Below, piece by piece: positions 7,523-15,300 of a stretch of DNA of 39,760 bases. The notes under the pieces were generated by a model. That model searched no databases. It had not been told where the DNA came from and worked only from the letters and a program-made list of their open reading frames with translations. The stretch spans positions 1 through 39,760 of IMG/VR virus record IMGVR_UViG_3300025133_000269; one strand, written 5' to 3'. How positions within the stretch are numbered: the first letter of the stretch is position 1; the number at the start of each line of letters is the position of its first letter. A program made the position numbers and the translations under genes. This DNA comes from a virus.

Positions 7523-7837
7523 CTATTCTAAAATGTTTAGAGTGCTTTTTCCTCGAATCTTCATCTTTTTTAACGCAGCAGACTCAATTTGTTTAATGCG
7601 CGAGGGCGTAAGATTCAAACGTTTTCCCACTTCTTGTAGGATCATTTTATTATTTTTCACGACTGCCACCGCAGTACAGTTTAGATCATCAGGATAATCT
7701 ATCCACAATCGACATTCTTTATTGGGGCATTCAACTTGAAATTTTGCGCATAAACTATAACATTTTGAACCCGTTAATTGTTTATAATCACGCGGTCGCG
7801 TTGGGGACTTTTCAAAACTAGAAGTAGGGCGTTTCAT
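7523..7837 (-). CDS. Sigma-70 region 4-like HTH protein with cysteine cluster
   Basis: A 104-residue protein. The C-terminal part (about residues 65-95; MILQEVGKRLNLTPSRIKQIE then SAALKKMK) matches sigma-70 region 4, the helix-turn-helix that recognises the -35 element. The N-terminal half has Cys26, Cys30, Cys37, Cys42 and Cys54, including CPNKEC, and may bind zinc. Regions 2 and 3 are missing, so it cannot act as a complete sigma factor. It may be a phage transcription regulator, for example a coactivator or sigma appropriator. The start overlaps the upstream stop as ATGA, coupling it to a ribbon-helix-helix-like gene. Confidence 0.75.
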   Translation of the reverse strand: MKRPTSSFEKSPTRPRDYKQLTGSKCYSLCAKFQVECPNKECRLWIDYPDDLNCTAVAVVKNNKMILQEVGKRLNLTPSRIKQIESAALKKMKIRGKSTLNILE

Positions 7838-8154
7838 AATTCGGGATGCTCACTTTCTAAAATGTCAAATATATTTTCCACCTCATCATCATCTAACGCA
7901 AAGAGATTTTTAGTAGATTTAGATTGATGGACACCTTTTATAACCTTCTTTCTTTGAGGGATATTGTGAATCCCGTTTTTCGATTTAAAGATATTAAGAT
8001 AATTCATCAGGTTCTCGTCTTTTTCTAAATATCCAGTCATGACAGCACGAAAAAAATTTGCTTGTGTCAAACCATCATAGTGGAGGCGAATTTTGAAATC
8101 TTCTTTTTGACGTTCCTCAACCGTGAAGATAATCTTTTTAGTTTTATTATTCAT
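7834..8154 (-). CDS. Ribbon-helix-helix-like protein, 106 aa
   Basis: Begins with a basic beta strand (KKIIFTVEE) followed by two helices (KEDFKIRLHYDGL and QANFFRAVMTGYLEK), the order of a ribbon-helix-helix DNA-binding domain; the remaining 60 residues are polar with an acidic C terminus. The DNA-binding role is by fold pattern only. ATG overlaps the stop of the methylase gene (TAATG), and its own stop overlaps the next start (ATGA), so methylase, this protein and the sigma-like protein form a coupled trio. Confidence 0.6.
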   Translation of the reverse strand: MNNKTKKIIFTVEERQKEDFKIRLHYDGLTQANFFRAVMTGYLEKDENLMNYLNIFKSKNGIHNIPQRKKVIKGVHQSKSTKNLFALDDDEVENIFDILESEHPEL

Positions 8155-8645
8155 TACCGTATGAGAGTGCTAACTCTAGGACCCCCCACCCACTTAAATC
8201 GCCGCCTATCAAAAACCACCACAGCAGACGGAAAAGGTGCTGCATTTTGCTTATTCATTCCATTACCAAACTTCAAGCGCCCCTTAACAAAATAAATTGA
8301 ATCTGCTTCAGTCATAATATAGTCATGCCAATATTTTGTATCAGTTCGGGCGGGGATCAACATTACAACTATAGCGTTGTGGTTAATAGATTCATCGTGT
8401 GCCTTTTTAACCCACGCTTTAATATTGCCATAAGGGGGATTAACAAATACTGTTTCATCCTTCCATGACTGTAACAATCCATCATCTTGACTAGTATAAT
8501 ACTTTGAGCATTTTGCACTCGATGCAGTACAACACGGGTCAAGGGTAAATTTAAATTGATTATTTAATTTATCATAAAAATCCTGGGGTGTTTCCCATTC
8601 ATTTGATTTTGAACTAAACATTAGATTTTGTGTTTGCGTATCCAT
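8154..8645 (-). CDS. Phage DNA N6-adenine methyltransferase (Dam family)
   Basis: A 163-residue class I SAM-dependent methyltransferase of the phage Dam type. Visible: NEWETPQDFYDKLN at the N terminus, FTLDPCC (33-39), and VFVNPPYGN with the catalytic NPPY motif (69-72); IVVMLIPARTDTKYWH and the C-terminal PFPSAVVVFDR are also typical. It would methylate adenine in phage DNA, giving protection from restriction or a regulatory mark. The target sequence cannot be read from the protein and no partner endonuclease is adjacent. AGAGG lies 6 bases before the ATG, inside the end of the upstream gene. Confidence 0.9.
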   Translation of the reverse strand: MDTQTQNLMFSSKSNEWETPQDFYDKLNNQFKFTLDPCCTASSAKCSKYYTSQDDGLLQSWKDETVFVNPPYGNIKAWVKKAHDESINHNAIVVMLIPARTDTKYWHDYIMTEADSIYFVKGRLKFGNGMNKQNAAPFPSAVVVFDRRRFKWVGGPRVSTLIR

Positions 8646-8889
8646 CTTTAACCTCTTTAATTATTTTTTGTGCCTGGTTCCAACAATCTGGACAATAAAG
8701 TCGCACTTCATCTTTTTGACGATTCACAACAACATTCCATGTCATCACCATTTCTCTATCTTTTTTATCAAAACTTTTGTTGCATGTCAAGCAAAAATCA
8801 GAAAGTTTATTAAATAATCCCATTTTTTTAGAAAATTCTTTTTGGGAATTTTGTTGTGCAGTTCGTTTTAATTTTCTTTTTAAACTCAT
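8614..8889 (-). CDS. Zinc-ribbon protein, 91 aa
   Basis: Basic N terminus (about 22 residues rich in Lys/Arg), then a zinc ribbon with two CxxC knuckles, Cys33-x2-Cys36 and Cys66-x2-Cys69, separated by a beta hairpin (WNVVVNRQKDEVRLYC). Role unknown; such small ribbons bind nucleic acids or partner proteins. SD GAGGGGGTGATG precedes the start. Its last 32 bases overlap the methylase gene. Confidence 0.7.
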   Translation of the reverse strand: MSLKRKLKRTAQQNSQKEFSKKMGLFNKLSDFCLTCNKSFDKKDREMVMTWNVVVNRQKDEVRLYCPDCWNQAQKIIKEVKDGYANTKSNV

Positions 8890-8892
8890 ACA

Positions 8893-9936
8893 TCACCCCC
8901 TCAAGAGAATATGAGTGGCGCTTTCAGTAATGCCAGAGGCAGTTTGCCGTATAAAAAACGCTTTATTTTGTAACTCTTTTATATCTCTTACACCACTATA
9001 TGAAAATCCTGAGCGAATCCCTACTACAAGATCTTCTATAATGTTCTTTACCGAACCTCGGTAGGGAATAGAGGTAGAGATTCCTTCTCGTGAAGATACT
9101 TCCCCCTTCCACTTCATTTGTGCTTCTGATGATGCCATTCCTTGATAAATTTTAACCTTGCCCCCCTCCGAGTCAAAAATTTCACCAGGGGATTCATCGG
9201 TGCCCGCTAACAGGGAACCAAGCATTACAAAATCAGCACCTGCCGCTAACGCCTTTACAATATCCCCTGAAGTTTTAATACCTCCATCGGCAATTAATAA
9301 AGCGCGTTTACCTTCATTTGCTTGTGCGCAATCTATTATCGCTTGCAAACCAGGTACACCGTGACCAGTTTTTAAACGAGTGGAGCAAATGCTTCCGCCG
9401 CCGATTCCAACTTTAATGCTGTCTGCTCCCCAATTACACAAATCGGCAAATGCTCTTTGAGTCGCGACATTCCCAACCATAAAATGAACATGAGAAAAAT
9501 CTCTTTTCAAAAATCCAAGTGCCTCTTTAGTTAAAATATGATGGGCATGGGCAATATCTAAACAGATAATAGATACTCCAAGTTTTATTAATTCTTGTGC
9601 CCTCTCATAATAATCTCCAGTTACACCTACTGCCCCCCCAACAAATACTCCTTTTGTGGTGCGCCGTTTTTTGAGGGCGGTACGAACAATCTTTGTTTGT
9701 TCTTCAATAGTATTATAGCGATGAATGATTCCCAACCCTCCACACTCGTGCATTGTCTGCGCCATTGATCCTTCGGTAACTGTATCCATTGGGGCAGACA
9801 GTATAGGGACTTTTAAATAATGTGGCGCAATCAAATTGCCAATCTCTACTTCACTTCGAGAGCGAATATCACTAAAACGTGGACTTAACAAAACATCTTC
9901 GTAAGTAAGTCCGGTATTTTGAGGCAAACATTTCAT
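8893..9936 (-). CDS. IMP dehydrogenase / GMP reductase family protein without CBS domains
   Basis: A 347-residue TIM-barrel enzyme acting in guanine nucleotide interconversion. Markers: GLTYEDVLLSP (9-19), PILSAPMDTVTE, the cysteine loop KVGIGGGSICST with catalytic Cys184, ADGGIKTSGDIVKALAAGADFVMLGS for phosphate binding, and KIYQGMASSEAQ followed by IPYRGSV. The CBS pair of ordinary IMPDH is absent, and the length equals that of E. coli GMP reductase, but the C-terminal SGITES tail is more IMPDH-like, so the direction (IMP to XMP or GMP to IMP) cannot be settled. Sits 2 bases after the dUTPase gene; part of a nucleotide-supply set. Confidence 0.88.
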   Translation of the reverse strand: MKCLPQNTGLTYEDVLLSPRFSDIRSRSEVEIGNLIAPHYLKVPILSAPMDTVTEGSMAQTMHECGGLGIIHRYNTIEEQTKIVRTALKKRRTTKGVFVGGAVGVTGDYYERAQELIKLGVSIICLDIAHAHHILTKEALGFLKRDFSHVHFMVGNVATQRAFADLCNWGADSIKVGIGGGSICSTRLKTGHGVPGLQAIIDCAQANEGKRALLIADGGIKTSGDIVKALAAGADFVMLGSLLAGTDESPGEIFDSEGGKVKIYQGMASSEAQMKWKGEVSSREGISTSIPYRGSVKNIIEDLVVGIRSGFSYSGVRDIKELQNKAFFIRQTASGITESATHILLRG

Positions 9937-9938
9937 TT

Positions 9939-10433
9939 TTATCTCTCTTTATCAGTGGAACCAAGTGCGCCGTCGCCACGTTCAGACATAGTAATTGGAT
10001 ACCAATCATAAAGATTGCCGCTACCTGTCTCAACTGCCCTAAAGTGAACTACGGGGATCATTATTGCTTGCGCTATTTTTTCGCCTGGGTGGATCGTTTG
10101 TGCTCTAGTCCCAATGTTGTGGAGATTAACAAAGACTTCCCCGTCATAACCACTATCCACAACACAAGCACCAACAAGTAATGATCTTTTATAAGCAATA
10201 CTGGAGCGATTTTTAATTTCCAGCATATACCCGTGTGGGACACCAAAGCGATAACCTGTAGAAAATAATTTACTTTCCCCTGGTTCTAAAGTTAGTGCAT
10301 CTCTCTCCTGGTCTACAAGAGGGATAACGCCTTTTGGGGGAGGGTTAAAAAATAAATCCAAACCCGCATCACTTGGGTTTGCACGTTGAGGGGGTATAGC
10401 ACTCTCTCTTACTTTTGTATATTCTATAATCAT
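9939..10433 (-). CDS. dut: dUTP diphosphatase (dUTPase)
   Basis: Hydrolyses dUTP to dUMP and pyrophosphate, keeping uracil out of phage DNA and feeding dTMP synthesis. All five trimeric dUTPase motifs are present: I SDAGLDLFF (21-29), II EIKNRSSIA (72-80), III VVDSGYDGEVFVNLHN (91-106), IV GEKIAQAIMIP (117-127) and V RGDGALGSTD (152-161). About 24 residues lie between IV and V, somewhat more than usual. Motif II has NRSS in place of the common PRSG. AGGAAAG lies upstream; only single-base gaps separate it from its neighbours. Confidence 0.95.
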   Translation of the reverse strand: MIIEYTKVRESAIPPQRANPSDAGLDLFFNPPPKGVIPLVDQERDALTLEPGESKLFSTGYRFGVPHGYMLEIKNRSSIAYKRSLLVGACVVDSGYDGEVFVNLHNIGTRAQTIHPGEKIAQAIMIPVVHFRAVETGSGNLYDWYPITMSERGDGALGSTDKER

Positions 10434-10434
10434 C

Positions 10435-10689
10435 TTATTTATCTTTCCTTTTATATTTTGGACTTTTAAACCTTAACCACGAACGGTAAAAGTTGCCCTG
10501 TGAATCGCATTTGTTATAATGCATTACATCCCACCCAATATTAATATAATCAACGACAACTGAGTAATCCTCTTTCATGTATTCGTTCTGGGTAAATGTT
10601 AAATTAATCTCTTTCCCTTTTATAAAATCTTTCTCATGCCATTTTTCTCGTAGCACTCGATTAATCATCTCTTGTATCTCGCCTTTCAT
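10435..10689 (-). CDS. Hypothetical protein, 84 aa
   Basis: Not recognised. A helix at the N terminus (IQEMINRVLREKWHEKDF) is followed by beta strands with alternating hydrophobic residues (EINLTF, YSVVVDYINIGWDVMHY) and a basic tail. Tightly packed between the dUTPase gene and another small gene, so it belongs to the dnaE-dut operon. No membrane segment. Confidence 0.6.
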   Translation of the reverse strand: MKGEIQEMINRVLREKWHEKDFIKGKEINLTFTQNEYMKEDYSVVVDYINIGWDVMHYNKCDSQGNFYRSWLRFKSPKYKRKDK

Positions 10690-10691
10690 CT

Positions 10692-10919
10692 TTATGTAAA
10701 ATCCCTTTCACAATAATAAATGAGTCTGTGATCATTTGAAAGAGGATCTACAATATATCCACTATCTTTAATCTTATATTTCTGCCTACCTAATCTATTA
10801 GCATATTCACTTGCTCGCTTAATAAGGTAATCAGTTACACTATTGCTTGCTTCATATTCCACTTCATCATTTGAAATTATTAAATTAAATATTTTCAATG
10901 TATCATCTTCTATCTTCAT
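10692..10919 (-). CDS. Hypothetical protein, 75 aa
   Basis: Small mixed alpha/beta protein, not recognised. AGGATAAAAAG precedes the ATG, a good ribosome site. It begins 4 bases after the dnaE stop and is probably co-transcribed with it. Confidence 0.6.
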   Translation of the reverse strand: MKIEDDTLKIFNLIISNDEVEYEASNSVTDYLIKRASEYANRLGRQKYKIKDSGYIVDPLSNDHRLIYYCERDFT

Positions 10920-10923
10920 CTTT

Positions 10924-13900
10924 TTATCCTATCATCTTGAAATTAAAAACGCCCCTACAAGAAAACCCCCACGTTTCATCATAATCTAGTTTAGCAACAT
11001 ATGGTCGGTTAACAAAAACTTCATCAGTCGGTTTTACCCCCCAACATTTAATCTTTGTTGACTGAGATGAATCATCAACGACATCGATAATCCAATAATC
11101 TTTTCCCCGCTTAGTTTTTTTGGGTATGATTATACGGGGTATAAACCATGACAACTTCAAAGAAGTGTCATATTCACTAATCGACTTTACCTGGTGGTAA
11201 CAAAGACGCTCTTTTACCTTACTATCCAGAACTAACTCAAATGGAAATAATCCCGTTAATTCAATAATATTTTTAACTTTTTCCTCGTGAGAAAAATCAG
11301 GTTCAGAAGCATATTCTGTAATATTCTCCATCAATTTTTTAACAGTTTTAGGGCGATTCTTTGCAACTGATAACCAAAGATGCCTACAGTGCTTAAAACG
11401 ATCATCAACAATAGAATCACATGCCCCAGAACGTACTAGCACATCTAGCGCCTTCTTGTTTAATTTTGCATATGCAATTTTCTCATTAAACAATAATTCT
11501 TCCATTGAGTTAAAAGGGCGATTCTCAATAATCTGTTGCATCGCCTTTTCCCCAAGACCCTTGATGGATGTTAAGGGTTGCAAAAGTTTGCCAGATTTTG
11601 ATATTTCCCAAACCTTCCCCGATTTATTGATGTCCACTTCATCGATTTTATAACCCATATTTTTTGCGATATTTAACGCTTTTTCTTTACGTGTATCGGG
11701 TTCCTTATTTAAAAATGATGCCAACCACTCAGAGGGATAATAATTTAATAACCACGCGCACTGGAAAGATAACATGCTATATCCTACAGCATGTGATTTA
11801 TTGAACCCGTATCCTGAGAAATATTCAAACGTTTGCCAAAGTTTCTCAGCGTCTTTCTTGGTTATGCCTTTTTCATAGCACCCATCTATAAATTTTGTAT
11901 GGATTTTAACTTTTGCATCATTTCCTTTGCCGGTTCCTTTTTTAGTAAGAAGTTTGCGTAAAAGATTACCCTCGTCTAGTGTAATATTTTTACCTAAACG
12001 ATGAGCAAGAATAGCAATTTGCTCCTGAAATATTAAAAATCCATAAGTTTCTTGAGTTACTTCTTCCACAATGGGGTGTAAATACTTAATATATTGGGGA
12101 TTCTTTTTTGCCTCGATATAATCCTTGTCCACTCCTGCCGACAAAGGTCCGGGGCGGAAGATAGAAGTAATTGCGGCAATATCAATTAAACTGGTCGGTT
12201 GTGCCCTTTGGCAAAACTTTTGAGCGCCTGGTTCCGTAAATTGAAAAACGCCCGCCCACCGACCACTGTGAAATATATTTTTGTAAATCTCTGTATTTCC
12301 TACGTCTAAAATATTTGGGTGCAGATTTTTATCATAGTATTTTTTAATATCAGCAAATTCAGGATTAGCAATATTGTGGTGGCGCTTTAGAATAAGGGCA
12401 ATCGCATCCTCAATCATACGCAGAGTGCCTAAACCTAGAATATCAAACTTAATAAATCCCATCGGTTCTAGGTGACGAACATGTTGCCCCTCAGTCCATG
12501 GGGTCTGTCGCACACCACCTGAATAGATTAGAGGCATATATTTATTTAAATTTTCGCCCACCACAACTCCACCAGCATGTCTAGAACAAGATCTGGTTTG
12601 CCCTTTAAGGACCGTCACATGTGTTTTAATGCGGGGATATTTCTCTAAAAAGTCGTTAAGGGAACTACTGTACTTCATTAGTTCATCAAATGTTGGATCA
12701 TAAATCCCCGCTTTGATTCCGCGATCTTTTTTGGCAAGAGGGATAGTTTCAGAATACATTTTTTTTGTAACCGTGTTGACCTCTATAAAGGGTACATCAT
12801 AAAACTTTGCAATATCTTTAATTAAAGATCGCATTTGTAGTGTGTTCCAGTTAGAAATAGGGACTACACAATCATCCCCCCATTCTTTAATGAGTTCTGC
12901 CTTTAACGCCATAGGGTCGGAGACATCATAATCAATATCAGGATAGTCTGTAGCATCGGATCGTAAAAATCGAGAAAATAAAAGATCATACTCAATTGGA
13001 TCAACCTGCGTTATACCTAAAGCATATGCCACCAAACTTCCACCGGCAGATCCTCGTGCTGGTCCGCTTAGTTGAGAAAGTCTCGCCTTATCAGCGATTG
13101 CCTTCATAGTAAGGAAGTATTTACTAAATCCTCTATCTTTAATAATCTTCAATTCCCTCTCAAGTCTTTCACTATATTCTGGAAGATTTAAAGAATTATC
13201 TATGGATGCCAAACCTGACCGTGACGCTTGAGACAACGCCTCATCTTCGGTCATTCCCTCTTTCACCACAAATGATGGCAATCGTACAGTGTTATCAGGG
13301 TAAAAGGTTTCAATGCGATTATGTGCAATATCATAAGTGCGCGTAATAGAGTCCTTAATTATATTATCGTCATACGCAATATTTGCTTTCTGCGAATATC
13401 TCTGATATGATTCCCACATCTGCTCTCCGTTTTTTGGATAAAGTTCGTACCCAACTTCTTCCACTGATGCGGGCAAGTCTCCTGCCAGTGCGCCGATACC
13501 AGGTCTTAATCGTTTATATAAGGAGCGATCTTTCCAAACTTCAGGGGAGTAATAATGTGAATCGCTAGTAGAAATCAACTCTACTCCATATTCATCACAA
13601 ACCTTTATTATATATTGATTAAGTTGGTGTTGATCCTGATGATCAATCCACTGCAACTCTCCGTACCATCTATCTCCAAAAATCTCTACCATCTTTTCAG
13701 TAGTTTCACGCATAGCATTAAGAACAGCATCGGTGCCATTGTCCTTATTCGCCCAATAATTACCTGCATAAATACCACCCAAACATGCGGAAGATGCAAT
13801 AACGCCTTCATTGTATTTCTTAAGTAAGTCATAATCAATTCTAGGAAAACGATAAAAGTTTCCTGGTTTAAAAGACTGGGAAATCAAATTAAAGATATTG

Positions 13901-14322
13901 TTCAACCCAATTTGGTTCTGTGCAAGTAATATCAAATGAGATCTTTTATTAATCTTATCTTTGTTGTTTTTAGTTTCCGATTCATCTTCAACTGAAAATC
14001 CAGATCCCGCGTCGTCTTTTTTACGTTTTTTAGATGCTTTATATTCTTCATAAGTTTGCGCCCATTCTTGAAGCGACGGTATAAAATATGCCTCTACACC
14101 ATAAATTGGTTTAAAGTTCTTGCCTTCTTTTTCCATTGATTTGGCATGTAATACCTGATATGCTAAACCATTACAATTGCCATGATCTGTTAAGGCGAGC
14201 GCATTAGAACCATTTTCATAAGCAAAGTCCATATGCTGCTGTGGAAATCCAATTGCATCGAAGGGGGAACCCGCAGTAGAGTGGGCATGAAGACCGACGA
14301 ACGGAATAGAAGACTTAATCAT
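10924..14322 (-). CDS. dnaE: DNA polymerase III alpha subunit (family C, DnaE-type)
   Basis: A 1132-residue family C replicative polymerase. N-terminal PHP domain: HAHS (12-15), LTDHGN, GVEAYF, SHLILLAQN, SACLGG and TSDSHYY, so every metal ligand class appears present and the domain may be an active 3'-5' exonuclease. Polymerase core: GPARGSAGGSLVAYALG, the catalytic PDIDYD pair and FDILGLGTL with the third Asp. C-terminal part: GLGEKAMQQII (helix-hairpin-helix) and an OB-fold-like RGKDYWIIDVVDD. Length is near E. coli DnaE. A TTGACT-17-TAATAT promoter ends 6 bases before the ATG with no properly spaced SD, predicting a leaderless mRNA. No separate epsilon-type exonuclease was found in the window. 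Confidence 0.97.
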   Translation of the reverse strand: MIKSSIPFVGLHAHSTAGSPFDAIGFPQQHMDFAYENGSNALALTDHGNCNGLAYQVLHAKSMEKEGKNFKPIYGVEAYFIPSLQEWAQTYEEYKASKKRKKDDAGSGFSVEDESETKNNKDKINKRSHLILLAQNQIGLNNIFNLISQSFKPGNFYRFPRIDYDLLKKYNEGVIASSACLGGIYAGNYWANKDNGTDAVLNAMRETTEKMVEIFGDRWYGELQWIDHQDQHQLNQYIIKVCDEYGVELISTSDSHYYSPEVWKDRSLYKRLRPGIGALAGDLPASVEEVGYELYPKNGEQMWESYQRYSQKANIAYDDNIIKDSITRTYDIAHNRIETFYPDNTVRLPSFVVKEGMTEDEALSQASRSGLASIDNSLNLPEYSERLERELKIIKDRGFSKYFLTMKAIADKARLSQLSGPARGSAGGSLVAYALGITQVDPIEYDLLFSRFLRSDATDYPDIDYDVSDPMALKAELIKEWGDDCVVPISNWNTLQMRSLIKDIAKFYDVPFIEVNTVTKKMYSETIPLAKKDRGIKAGIYDPTFDELMKYSSSLNDFLEKYPRIKTHVTVLKGQTRSCSRHAGGVVVGENLNKYMPLIYSGGVRQTPWTEGQHVRHLEPMGFIKFDILGLGTLRMIEDAIALILKRHHNIANPEFADIKKYYDKNLHPNILDVGNTEIYKNIFHSGRWAGVFQFTEPGAQKFCQRAQPTSLIDIAAITSIFRPGPLSAGVDKDYIEAKKNPQYIKYLHPIVEEVTQETYGFLIFQEQIAILAHRLGKNITLDEGNLLRKLLTKKGTGKGNDAKVKIHTKFIDGCYEKGITKKDAEKLWQTFEYFSGYGFNKSHAVGYSMLSFQCAWLLNYYPSEWLASFLNKEPDTRKEKALNIAKNMGYKIDEVDINKSGKVWEISKSGKLLQPLTSIKGLGEKAMQQIIENRPFNSMEELLFNEKIAYAKLNKKALDVLVRSGACDSIVDDRFKHCRHLWLSVAKNRPKTVKKLMENITEYASEPDFSHEEKVKNIIELTGLFPFELVLDSKVKERLCYHQVKSISEYDTSLKLSWFIPRIIIPKKTKRGKDYWIIDVVDDSSQSTKIKCWGVKPTDEVFVNRPYVAKLDYDETWGFSCRGVFNFKMIG

Positions 14323-14328
14323 GCCTCT

Positions 14329-14357
14329 ATATTACCTGAATATGTTGCTTAAGTCAA
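14329..14357 (-). promoter_or_regulatory. dnaE promoter, probably leaderless
   Basis: Minus strand TTGACT (14357-14352), 17-bp spacer, TAATAT (14334-14329). Six bases (AGAGGC) separate the -10 from the ATG at 14322; AGAGG is too close to the ATG for normal SD use, and the predicted transcript starts at or beside the AUG. It drives dnaE and the small genes, dUTPase and later genes behind it. Confidence 0.7.
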
Positions 14358-14361
14358 CTAA

Positions 14362-14622
14362 TTAAGTCACATTTTTAATAGTTAATAAATAAATTTCTCG
14401 CATCTCTTTTGCATAATCGTCTTGTTTGTTTTCAAAATATTCCATCATTCGCGATTTAAAGTAAGATGCATAAAGGGTATAAACCTCTTGCTGACCTTCG
14501 ATTTTCGCTTTTTCTAGTTTATCAGCAATTTCTGCTTCGGTCACATTAGGGGGAATAGCACCAGTCTCAGGTTTTTCCAAAACAGAATCGTCTTGGGTGG
14601 CAGGTTTTTTAGTTCGCGGCAT
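14362..14622 (-). CDS. Hypothetical protein, 86 aa
   Basis: A polar, Pro/Thr/Lys-rich N terminus (about 30 residues) followed by a long amphipathic helix region (TEAEIADKLEKAKIEGQQEV onward). Function unknown. SD GAGGAG lies 8-10 bases before the ATG. It is transcribed divergently from the plus-strand fibre gene at 14690, with 67 bases between them. Confidence 0.65.
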   Translation of the reverse strand: MPRTKKPATQDDSVLEKPETGAIPPNVTEAEIADKLEKAKIEGQQEVYTLYASYFKSRMMEYFENKQDDYAKEMREIYLLTIKNVT

Positions 14623-14647
14623 TTAAATCACTCCTCAGTTCTTTTTA

Positions 14648-14655
14648 TATAAATA
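14648..14655 (+). promoter_or_regulatory. T4-type late promoter motif TATAAATA
   Basis: A perfect TATAAATA octamer, the consensus of T4 late promoters, 34 bases before the plus-strand fibre gene and within the divergent gap 14623-14689. T4 late promoters need only this -10-like element plus gp55/gp33-type factors. As an AT-rich 8-mer it can occur by chance; the position before a virion-type gene is the support. Confidence 0.4.
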
Positions 14656-14689
14656 TCCTTTAACCCCAAAAAAAACTATTTAATATATT

Positions 14690-15112
14690 ATGGGGTTCGG
14701 TGGAGGATTTAGTTCTGGTGGTCGTAAGGGTGGACTGACGGTTGTAAGTGGTGCGCATGGCCAAGTGTTAAGATTCCATCAAGGCAAAAAAGCAGTTATT
14801 GGCAGTAACGATTTTACAGTAGATAATGACACGGGGCAGATTGGTCTTACCGGATCAATAAATTTAAAAGGAGATTTTTCACACTCTGGGAGTATCACTC
14901 CCGAAAATAACGAAGAGTTGGGAAATACCGAACAAAAGTATTCGAACGTCCATACCGACAATATCTCTACATCCAACCTTTACACAGGCGATCTTCATAT
15001 GAAAAATGAGCGAGGTGACTGGACCCTCTTTGAAGAACGAGAACACCTCACAGTTAAAAATAACCTGACGGGTGAAGAATTCAAATTGATGCTAGAAAAA
15101 ATTAAAAAATAA
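14690..15112 (+). CDS. Small tail fibre/virion protein with shared C-terminal domain, 140 aa
   Basis: Glycine-rich N terminus (MGFGGGFSSGGRKGG) then a beta-rich repeat-like stretch (SNDFTVDNDTGQIGLTGSIN) and a C-terminal module from about residue 95: YTGDLHMKNERGDWTLFEE, then TVKNNLTGEEFKL. The same module ends the next gene (657 aa), so the two probably assemble into the same or alternative fibres, the shared end perhaps being a folding or attachment domain. No SD is visible before the ATG. One of only two plus-strand genes in the window. Confidence 0.75.
   Translation: MGFGGGFSSGGRKGGLTVVSGAHGQVLRFHQGKKAVIGSNDFTVDNDTGQIGLTGSINLKGDFSHSGSITPENNEELGNTEQKYSNVHTDNISTSNLYTGDLHMKNERGDWTLFEEREHLTVKNNLTGEEFKLMLEKIKK
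14980..15109 (+). repeat. C-terminal fibre module, copy 1
   Basis: Encodes YTGDLHMKNERGDWTLFEE and about 25 further residues. It is similar in DNA and closely similar in protein to 17145-17271 at the end of the next fibre gene. The DNA differences are mostly at third codon positions, so this is an old duplication kept by selection. Confidence 0.7.
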
Positions 15113-15164
15113 TTTTTTTTTATTCCAAACAAGACCAGTGCTTACATTCTTTTTGCACCTTTTT

Positions 15165-15183
15165 TGCCTCATGTTATGAGGCA
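15165..15183 (+). other. 8-bp hairpin in fibre gene leader
   Basis: TGCCTCAT-GTT-ATGAGGCA, a perfect stem with a 3-base loop, preceded by six T on the plus strand and not followed by a T-tract, so it is not a normal plus-strand terminator. It lies in the 188-base gap between the two fibre genes. Confidence 0.55.
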
Positions 15184-15217
15184 TATGATTAATTAAATAC
15201 TAGTTATCAGGACCAAG

Positions 15218-15252
15218 GGTGGTAAATTCTCGCAAGAGAAAATTTGACCACC
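15218..15252 (+). other. Long bulged hairpin with GCAA tetraloop upstream of the 657-aa fibre gene
   Basis: GGTGGTAAATTCTC-GCAA-GAGAAAATTTGACCACC folds into about 13 base pairs interrupted by a 2-base and a 1-base bulge, capped by the GNRA-type loop GCAA (15232-15235). The 3' arm runs into CCTGA (15251-15255), which could instead pair with TCAGG at about 15208-15212, giving two competing structures. It would lie in the 5' leader of the next gene if transcription starts upstream. No known riboswitch class was recognised. The rest of 15113-15300 holds no gene. Confidence 0.6.
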
Positions 15253-15300
15253 TGACGTACAAATGGGTAAACTAATTTTATCCATAGAGGAGAAATAAAT

